Assembly: GCF_001017125.1 (NCBI RefSeq)
Contig: NZ_JXOJ01000002.1
Span: forward strand, 25,801-89,800
DNA: 64,000 nucleotides
From: Methanoculleus sediminis
Lineage (GTDB): Archaea > Halobacteriota > Methanomicrobia > Methanomicrobiales > Methanoculleaceae
Reading direction: 5' to 3'
Part shown: positions 58,360 through 64,000 of the stretch, in pieces
How the letters are laid out: every line of letters starts with the position of its first letter
Numbering within the stretch: the stretch's first letter is position 1
Notes under the pieces: generated by a model
The model's input: the letters and a program-made list of their open reading frames with translations, nothing else
The model's database searches: none
Told to the model about the DNA's origin: nothing
Program-made: the position numbers and the translations under genes

Positions 58360-60090
58360 CTACCCCAGCAACCTTCTTAACTCCGGAAGCGGCCGGGTGT
58401 TGGCAATATCGTCCGTCGAGAGCCATCCCCGGCGGGCGGTCGCGACGCCGAGTTCCATATACCGGAGGTTCTCCCGGCGATGGGCGTCCGAGGCTACCGA
58501 GAACCGGGCACCCGCCCCGCGGGCCGAACGGGCGTTGACGTCGGAGAGGTCGAGCCTCCCGGGGAACGCGTTGATCTCCATGGGTACCCCGAGCGCTGCC
58601 GCGGCATCGAAGACCGCGGCGAGGTCGATCCGGTAGGGTTTACGGGAGAGGAGGATCCGTCCCGTCGGATGGCCGATGATCTTGACGTGGTCGTTGTGCA
58701 TCGCCTTGAGCACCCGTTCCGTCATCTCTTCTTCGGACTGCTTGAACCCCGAGTGGACGCTCGCCACCACCACGTCGAGGTCGGCGAGGATGCTGTCAGG
58801 GAGATCGATCGTGCCGTCCATGCCGATGTTGCACTCGGTGCCGGTGAGGAGGGTGAATCCGTCGTCGCTCTCCCGGTTGATCCGCTCGATCTCCCGCATC
58901 TGGCCGGCAAGACGCTCGGGGGAGAGGCCGTGGGCGATACGGAGGCTCTCTGCATGGTCGCAGATGGCGATGTACTCGTAACCGAGCGCTTTCGCCGCTT
59001 CCGCCATCTCCTCGATGGAATGAGCGCCCTCGCTCCAGGTGGTGTGGACGTGGAGATCGCCTCTGATCGCATCGTAGCCGACGAGGTCGGGCAGGGTTCC
59101 GGTCCGGGCAGCCTCGATCTCCCCCCGGTCCTCCCGGAGTTCCGGTTCGATCCAGGAGAGACCGAGGGCCCGGTAGATCCCGGCCTCGTCCTCTCCCGCG
59201 ACCGCCCGGCCGGTTGCGAGATCGACGAGCCCGTACTCGTTCAGCCGCCAGTTCCTCGCGATCGCGAGTTTGCGCATCGCGATGTTGTGCTCCTTCGAGC
59301 CCGTGAAGTACTGGAGGGCGGCCCCGAAATGTTCGTCCTCCACCACCCGCAGATCGACCTGGATGCCGGTCGAGAGCACCACCGAGGTCTTCGTCATCCC
59401 CCGGACGAGGACGCGCTCGACCCCGGGGAGGGTGGCGAAGACCTCCATCACCTCCTCGGGGCGCGGCGAGGTCGCGAGGATGTCGACGTCCCCGATCGTC
59501 TCTTTTTTCCGGCGGATCGACCCGGCGAGGCTCACCTGCCGGACAGACGCGAGCGATGAGAGCCGCCGCTCGATCTCCCGGGCGACGGGAAGGATCTGTC
59601 CGAGAAGGCGGCGCTCCTTTGCCGTCCTGCTCACCCGGACGCTCGCGAGGATGTTCGCTTCGGTCTTCTCCCCGAAACCGGGCAGATCGCGGATCCGGCC
59701 GGCCGTCGCCGCCGCCTCCAGGTCGTCGACCGTCCGGATGCCGAGTTCCCGGGAGAGGGCGATCGCCTTCTTCGGCCCGATCCCCTCGAGCCGGGTGAGA
59801 TATTGCACGCCCCCCGGGAGTTCTTCGCGGAGAGAGGAGAGATACCCGAGGCTGCCGGTCTCGAGGATCTCGCGGATCTTTTCGGCGATCCCCTTGCCCA
59901 CCCCCGGGATCCCGTCGAGATCGCCTTCCCGTGCGACGTCGGCGATATTCTCCGGCAGGGTCTCGATCGCCAGCGCCGCCCGCCGGTATGCCTGCGGCTT
60001 GAACCGGACGCCCTTGATCTCCAGGAGATCGGCGACCTCGTAGAGGATTGCCGCGACCTCGATATTCGTCACCCGTGAATGGTTCTCCAT
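58360..60090 (-). CDS. polX: DNA polymerase X with PHP domain
   Basis: A 576-residue PolX. HhH motifs lie at VADLLEIKGVRFKPQAYRRA and LDGIPGVGKGIAEKI. The polymerase active site is GSIRRKKETIGDVDILATSP with the DVD pair. The C-terminal PHP exonuclease domain starts GDLHVHTTWSEGAHS and includes ICDHAESL, LTGTECNI and SVASDAHRRENL. Expected role is gap filling in base excision repair. The start MENHSRVTNIE is preferred; the frame continues upstream without support. Confidence 0.93.
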   Translation of the reverse strand: MENHSRVTNIEVAAILYEVADLLEIKGVRFKPQAYRRAALAIETLPENIADVAREGDLDGIPGVGKGIAEKIREILETGSLGYLSSLREELPGGVQYLTRLEGIGPKKAIALSRELGIRTVDDLEAAATAGRIRDLPGFGEKTEANILASVRVSRTAKERRLLGQILPVAREIERRLSSLASVRQVSLAGSIRRKKETIGDVDILATSPRPEEVMEVFATLPGVERVLVRGMTKTSVVLSTGIQVDLRVVEDEHFGAALQYFTGSKEHNIAMRKLAIARNWRLNEYGLVDLATGRAVAGEDEAGIYRALGLSWIEPELREDRGEIEAARTGTLPDLVGYDAIRGDLHVHTTWSEGAHSIEEMAEAAKALGYEYIAICDHAESLRIAHGLSPERLAGQMREIERINRESDDGFTLLTGTECNIGMDGTIDLPDSILADLDVVVASVHSGFKQSEEEMTERVLKAMHNDHVKIIGHPTGRILLSRKPYRIDLAAVFDAAAALGVPMEINAFPGRLDLSDVNARSARGAGARFSVASDAHRRENLRYMELGVATARRGWLSTDDIANTRPLPELRRLLG

Positions 60091-60242
60091 GACGGTCACC
60101 GGAAGGCAGAGGCTACACACTCTGCGATTCCGGATTTATTCATCGCCGGTGCCTACTTGAAGGTTGTGATCTGCCGGCGGAAGAGGCCCCGGCCGGTAAA
60201 TCCATATGGTCGGAAGGCCTTTCGATCTCCAGGAAGGATCGC

Positions 60243-60677
60243 ATGGGCGAACGCAAAAAGGAGTCGGTTGCCGAAGTCCTCGTCTCGAGAGTTATCGGGA
60301 TCGTCGTCTTCCTGATCGTGCTCGGCATCTTAAACATCCTCGCGGACGCCTACGTCCGGATACCGATCTTCCTTCAGGTCGTTGAGTTCCTCAACGCCAA
60401 CCTCGGGCTGCTCATCCTGATATCGGCCCTCTTCCTCGTCGGCGACCTCTTCGGGGCCCTTCCGCTCCCCCTGAACCTCCCCGGCCCGATCTTCGGCGCA
60501 TTCGGGGCCGTGTTTCTGGTCATCTTCATCGCCAGGTTCTTTCTGTTCTTCGCCGAGATTACCGATCTTGGGTTCTTCTTCGTCTTTGAGAGGGTGCTTT
60601 CGATTCCGGTCTACCTGCTCGTCTTCGTCATCGCGCTCATCGCGGGGTACATCGGACTCTTTACGGATCGGGCATGA
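60243..60677 (+). CDS. Hydrophobic membrane protein of unknown function
   Basis: A 144-residue protein with about four helices: RVIGIVVFLIVLGILNILAD, LGLLILISALFLVGDLFGAL, GPIFGAFGAVFLVIFIARFF and PVYLLVFVIALIAGYIGLFT. A short charged N-terminus (MGERKKES) faces the cytoplasm. No family is recognised. It lies in the gap between PolX and the 88-residue paralogue, on the plus strand, alone. Confidence 0.7.
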   Translation: MGERKKESVAEVLVSRVIGIVVFLIVLGILNILADAYVRIPIFLQVVEFLNANLGLLILISALFLVGDLFGALPLPLNLPGPIFGAFGAVFLVIFIARFFLFFAEITDLGFFFVFERVLSIPVYLLVFVIALIAGYIGLFTDRA

Positions 60678-60684
60678 GCCGGGG

Positions 60685-60951
60685 CTACTCGAACCCCTCC
60701 GTCTCCTCGAAGGTGCTCACCACATGATCCCGCAGCCTCCCGGTCTTCGGGTCGATATGAACCAGCACGAAGAGTTCGTGTTCGCCGCTCTCCCAGAGAG
60801 CAAGGGCGGGCCTGTCCTCCTTTGCCTGGAACCCGAGCGCCCCGAGGGTTTCCCGGACCTCGTCGTAGGTTGGGTTCGCGGCGAACTTCTCCCGGATCCT
60901 GGCCTTCATGGCCTCCTGTGCATCCCGGTCGATGGGTACCTGTTCCGGCAT
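60685..60951 (-). CDS. Small protein, paralogue pair member 1
   Basis: An 88-residue protein: EAMKARIREKFAANPTYDEV, RETLGALGFQ, ELFVLVHIDPKTGRLRDHVV. The second gene of the pair (61093-61365) aligns end to end, with VREALRSLNF and the FVLLQ core. Neither has a recognised domain. The start MPEQVPIDRDAQ is followed by helix and then a beta pattern. Confidence 0.7.
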   Translation of the reverse strand: MPEQVPIDRDAQEAMKARIREKFAANPTYDEVRETLGALGFQAKEDRPALALWESGEHELFVLVHIDPKTGRLRDHVVSTFEETEGFE

Positions 60952-61059
60952 ACGCCAACCATACCGCGTACGCCCGGATAAATCTGACGCGGCGGAGGCG
61001 AATCGGAAAGGCCGGGTTTCGAAGAGAGGACGCCTTTATCGGGCGTTGAAGCCGGCAGA

Positions 61060-61110
61060 CTCCCCTCGCACCTAACGGTGCTCAAGCTCCTGTCATTCTG
61101 GCAGTCGCAC
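61060..61110. repeat. Dispersed repeat copy
   Basis: CTCGCACCTAACGGTGCTCA then AGCTCC matches the core unit at 1-90 and 27255-27408. It overlaps the last codons of the gene at 61093. Confidence 0.5.
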
Positions 61111-61365
61111 TTCGGGACCTTCCAGGTCGTCGTAGGCAGTCACCCGGTAGCCTGCATACCCGCCCCCGAGATTCATCTGCAGGAGGACGAAGATCCTGAG
61201 ATCGGGCTGCACCCATATCGCGACGTCGGCATCGTCCTGCTCCGGCACGAAGTTCAGCGAGCGGAGCGCCTCCCTGACATCGGCATAATCGGGCGTCGAC
61301 TGGATTATCTCCTCGATCTCCACCATCACGGCCTGCCGCTGCAGAGTCCCGATATCTCCAAGCAT
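61093..61365 (-). CDS. Small protein, paralogue pair member 2
   Basis: A 90-residue protein: LQRQAVMVEIEEIIQSTPDY, ADVREALRSLNFVPEQDD, RIFVLLQMNLGGGYAGYRVT. It matches the 88-residue protein at 60685 along its length, with one repeat element between the two genes. The start MLGDIGTL is preferred over an upstream frame because of the alignment. Its 3' end overlaps the dispersed repeat. Function is unknown. Confidence 0.65.
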   Translation of the reverse strand: MLGDIGTLQRQAVMVEIEEIIQSTPDYADVREALRSLNFVPEQDDADVAIWVQPDLRIFVLLQMNLGGGYAGYRVTAYDDLEGPEVRLPE

Positions 61366-61531
61366 GTCGCCCTCGATCGCCCCCCTCGTATAAAACATGA
61401 TCCGGGGTAAGGCCGCGCATCGGGCGGCGTCGATCAGGGCGTGCCGGTATGGTCCGCCGCCCGTTGAGGGGCACAACCTTCATCAGAGACCTCGTTAAAA
61501 CATACAGCAACGGAGTCCCGAACGAGAGCCT

Positions 61532-62332
61532 ATGACCGACGACGACTCAAGGACGCTTATCCTCGATATCGACAACGACGACCTGCAGGAACTCTCCGAA
61601 TACCTGGACGTGCTGAGCAGCAGCACGCGTTTGAAGATCCTGAAGGTCATTGAGCGAAGCCCGAAAGACGTCCGGCAGATATCGGCCGCGATCGAGACAA
61701 GTTACGAGAACACGAAAAAGCATCTCGACAAACTGATGAGCATCGGGGTCGTCCGCAAAGAAGCCGGCCTCTCGCGCCCGACCGCAAAGGGAGTCCACCC
61801 GGTCTGGAAATACTCGCTCGTGCCCGGCGGGCTCGAAGCGATCACGAGGAGCCTCGGGCTCTTCTCGAACCTGAAACTGACCCTCACGGACTCCGTGCTC
61901 GCGAAAAAACTCGCCGGCGTCCGGGAGACGTTCTCGGGAGAGTTCTCCGGGCAACCCCCGGTCGTCATCCTCCTCGGGGGCGCAGAGGACGGCAGGGTCT
62001 TTGCGCTCGCCGGGGACATCATCGCCGTAGGCCGGGCGGATTCGGGAGCTCCCGAACGGGCCGGAGAGGCGATCGTCCTCGGCGAGGAGTACGCGGCGGT
62101 CACCCGTGTCTCGAAGCCGCACGCCCGGCTCACCCGCCGCCGCGGGGACGGTGCCTGGCTCATCGAGGACTGCGGCAGCACGGGCGGCACCTTCGTGAAC
62201 GGCACGCCGCTTGAGGCGGGCACGCGGCGGGAACTTCACGACGGGGACCTCATCGAACTCGCGAAAGGCGCGCCGGGGGCAACCCTCGTCTTCGTCGTTC
62301 CCGGGGGGGTGCCGGTGCCGGATGCCGCCTGA
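61532..62332 (+). CDS. Winged-helix/FHA domain fusion protein
   Basis: A 266-residue protein. N-terminal ArsR-type winged helix (residues about 20-110): LDVLSSSTRLKILKVIERSP, KDVRQISAAIETSYENTKKH, VHPVWKYSLVPGGLEAIT. The C-terminal part (about 160-260) is an FHA phosphothreonine-binding domain: ALAGDIIAVGRADSGA, VSKPHARLTRRRGDGAW, TGGTFVNGTPLEAG. This links DNA binding to phosphopeptide recognition. It overlaps the Ser/Thr kinase gene downstream by 11 bp, so a kinase-to-regulator pathway is likely. Confidence 0.88.
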   Translation: MTDDDSRTLILDIDNDDLQELSEYLDVLSSSTRLKILKVIERSPKDVRQISAAIETSYENTKKHLDKLMSIGVVRKEAGLSRPTAKGVHPVWKYSLVPGGLEAITRSLGLFSNLKLTLTDSVLAKKLAGVRETFSGEFSGQPPVVILLGGAEDGRVFALAGDIIAVGRADSGAPERAGEAIVLGEEYAAVTRVSKPHARLTRRRGDGAWLIEDCGSTGGTFVNGTPLEAGTRRELHDGDLIELAKGAPGATLVFVVPGGVPVPDAA

Positions 62333-63635
62333 CCGGGCCGGGCGGGCTGCCGTCCTGCTCCTCGTCGCCGCGCTGCTCCTCGCAGCCGCCGCTCCTGCCG
62401 TCGCGGGCGCCGGAGGGCCGCCCGAGCACTCGAACGCCTCCCCCCAGGGCATCGAATCCGCCGGAAAGAACCCGGATGGGGATAAGGACGCCGCCCCCGG
62501 GCAGAACAACGGCAAGGGCAGGGCCACGCCGGAAGAGACCGTCACGCCCCGACCCTCGGCCGACGCGACCGTCACGCCCGAAAATACCCCGACGGTGGCG
62601 ACGCCGGGTGCAACGGCAACCCCGACCGCCGGGGGTATGCCCGAAGAGAAGAACAACGCGACCGACGCCGACCCGTTCCCCTGGGCCATTCTGGTTCTCG
62701 TCCTCCTCGCAGGGGCCGTCGTTTTCGGCGCCCGGTACCTGACGGGACCGCCCAGAAAGGAGGCGGAGCCCGCCGCGACCATCCTTGCCGATGCATACCA
62801 GACAGTGCTCTCCCGCCCGGCAGGGTTCCCGCCCGAACTTGCGGAGCGCTACGACCGGATTGCCTTTGTCGGAAGAGGAGGGCTCGGGCAGGTCTTTTCG
62901 GCGGTCAGACGCGATGACCGTCGAACCGTAGCGGTGAAGATCCCGGCCGCCTACGACGAGGCGACGGGAAAGACCTTCATGAAGGAGATGCGGTTCTGGG
63001 AAGACCTGGCTCACCCGAACATCGTGACGGTTCACTCGGTCAATATCCTCCCGGTACCGTTCGTTGAGATGGAGTACCTCCCCCGGACGCTGGATGACCT
63101 TGAAAAACCCCTCCCGGTGGAGACCGCCGCCCGCATCGCCGCGGGCATCGCCGCCGGGCTTGCCTACGCCCACGAAAAGGGCGTGATTCACCGGGACATC
63201 AAGCCGAGGAACATCCTTCTCGACGACGGCCTGACGCCGAAGATCACCGACTGGGGGATGAGCACGACAGTGGCGGCGAGCGGGGATACCGGTGTCGCCG
63301 GATTCACCCTCGCCTACGCGGCCCCGGAGCAGATCGCCCCGGAACGGTTCGGCAGGGCCGATGCACGGACGGACATCTACCAGCTCGGCGCCGTCTTCTA
63401 CGAACTGGTGACGGGGAAGGCGCCCTTTGCCCGCGAGAGTCTCGCCGGGCTGGCCGAAGCGGTCATCCGCGAGCAGCCCGCCCCTCCCTCAGAGATAGAC
63501 CCCACGCTTGCAGCACTCGACCCGATCATCCTCCGGTGCCTTGCAAAAGACCCTGCCGACCGCTACCAGTCCGCCGGAGAAGTGCTCGAGGCGATCGAGG
63601 CCGTGTTCGGCGACGCGGAAGAGGGGAGAGCGTGA
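62322..63635 (+). CDS. Membrane Ser/Thr protein kinase
   Basis: A 437-residue protein. A signal-like helix at residues 8-29 and a second helix at 118-140 (FPWAILVLVLLAGAVVFGAR) flank a Thr/Pro-rich outside segment. The kinase domain spans about 175-430: VGRGGLGQVF (G loop), VAVK with Lys 206, HRDIKPRN (290-297), DWG (310-312) instead of DFG, and APEQ. The kinase faces the cytoplasm. The start is chosen at MPPDRAGRAA, which overlaps the FHA gene. It should phosphorylate proteins, probably including the FHA partner. Confidence 0.88.
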   Translation: MPPDRAGRAAVLLLVAALLLAAAAPAVAGAGGPPEHSNASPQGIESAGKNPDGDKDAAPGQNNGKGRATPEETVTPRPSADATVTPENTPTVATPGATATPTAGGMPEEKNNATDADPFPWAILVLVLLAGAVVFGARYLTGPPRKEAEPAATILADAYQTVLSRPAGFPPELAERYDRIAFVGRGGLGQVFSAVRRDDRRTVAVKIPAAYDEATGKTFMKEMRFWEDLAHPNIVTVHSVNILPVPFVEMEYLPRTLDDLEKPLPVETAARIAAGIAAGLAYAHEKGVIHRDIKPRNILLDDGLTPKITDWGMSTTVAASGDTGVAGFTLAYAAPEQIAPERFGRADARTDIYQLGAVFYELVTGKAPFARESLAGLAEAVIREQPAPPSEIDPTLAALDPIILRCLAKDPADRYQSAGEVLEAIEAVFGDAEEGRA

Positions 63636-64000
63636 AGAACCTTCTCGCCCGGTACCTTGCCCGCGCCAGGGCGATGCAGTTCCACTACCTGCTCGCGTCG
63701 CTCGTCCTCCTGCTCGCCGTCTACCCCTACGTGAGTGCAGGGCCGACCGGACCGGCCGCCCTGAAGGTGCTCTCGTCCTTCGTCCTGATCACCGGCGTCT
63801 ACGCCGTGAGCAACCGGCGGCGGCAGGTCGTGATCGCCGTCCTCCTTGCAGTGCCCGCCTTCGGCCTCGGCTGGCTCCACATCATCACCGGCGACCCGGC
63901 ACTCGGCAGCGCCGAGAGCGTCTTCACGCTCCTCTTCTACGCCTTCACCGCGCTTGTCGGCCTGTCAAGGGTGCTCGGGACGCGCCGGATCACCACCGAC
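63632..64000 (+). CDS. Truncated membrane protein at window end, possibly ion channel-like
   Basis: A GTG start overlaps the kinase stop (GTGA). The first 123 residues show four helices: FHYLLASLVLLLAVYPYVSA, ALKVLSSFVLITGVYAVS, RQVVIAVLLAVPAFGLGWL and ESVFTLLFYAFTALVGLSRV. The pattern resembles small two-pore or K+ channel-like membrane proteins of archaea, but the diagnostic filter lies beyond the window. It is translationally coupled to the kinase. Confidence 0.6.
   Translation, partial: MKNLLARYLARARAMQFHYLLASLVLLLAVYPYVSAGPTGPAALKVLSSFVLITGVYAVSNRRRQVVIAVLLAVPAFGLGWLHIITGDPALGSAESVFTLLFYAFTALVGLSRVLGTRRITTD

Overview
The window looks like a chromosomal piece of a high-GC methanogenic euryarchaeon of the Methanomicrobiales, close to Methanoculleus. 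The support is: coenzyme F430 biosynthesis genes (cfbA, cfbE, cfbD, cfbB), a methanogenesis marker 9 protein, a geranylgeranyl-reductase-like flavoprotein, archaeal TATA-type promoters with short or absent leaders, PGF-CTERM-like surface proteins and a UbiA-family prenyltransferase. The genus is an inference from gene content, not from a database match.

Layout. 1-225: dispersed intergenic repeats. 226-5664: a MATE transporter, then a minus-strand run (ATP-cone protein, RNase III-like protein, flavoprotein reductase, DUF3006 protein, secreted metallo-beta-lactamase-fold protein). 5841-11594: a FilR1-type regulator, a prenyltransferase, a small Cys-rich reading frame that may be frameshifted, a TIM-barrel protein, a thioredoxin/NHL protein and a fasciclin lipoprotein. 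11873-17939: DNA repair (Dna2-like nuclease-helicase, MutY-like glycosylase, UV damage endonuclease), interrupted by a 209-bp inverted-repeat element. 17945-20033: four tandem fasciclin genes, each with its own TATA box. 20157-23140: an overlapping operon (Hjc-like nuclease, marker 9 protein, CitG-like protein, DUF447 protein), divergent from the F430 operon at 23216-27214. 27618-28657: branched-chain aminotransferase and tRNA-Glu.

28922-42576 is accessory and stress-like: DUF308-type membrane proteins, a LURP-one protein, a lipoprotein, a large GH63-like glucosidase plus an internally deleted copy of it, two MFS transporters, PsiE-like and small-export-like membrane proteins, a DUF6325/SHOCT pair, a frameshifted LURP-one fragment and an orphan membrane protein. 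Two of the remnants here derive from intact genes in the same interval.

43456-50980 is the most interesting stretch. Three transcription units encode envelope proteins: two beta-propeller proteins, a carboxypeptidase-regulatory-like surface protein with PGF-CTERM-like tail, a LolA-like lipoprotein and membrane proteins. Each has the same 21-nt box at an identical spacing from its TATA element. A divergently transcribed membrane-anchored protein with two winged helices sits beside one of the boxes. I infer a small envelope regulon with a membrane-bound regulator.

51179-64000: GNAT acetyltransferase, Hsp20 with a long tail, uracil-DNA-glycosylase-like protein, DEAD-box helicase, TreT-like glycosyltransferase, FkbM methyltransferase, FKBP isomerase, PolX, two small paralogues, and finally a coupled cassette of a winged-helix/FHA protein, a membrane Ser/Thr kinase and a truncated membrane protein that runs off the window.
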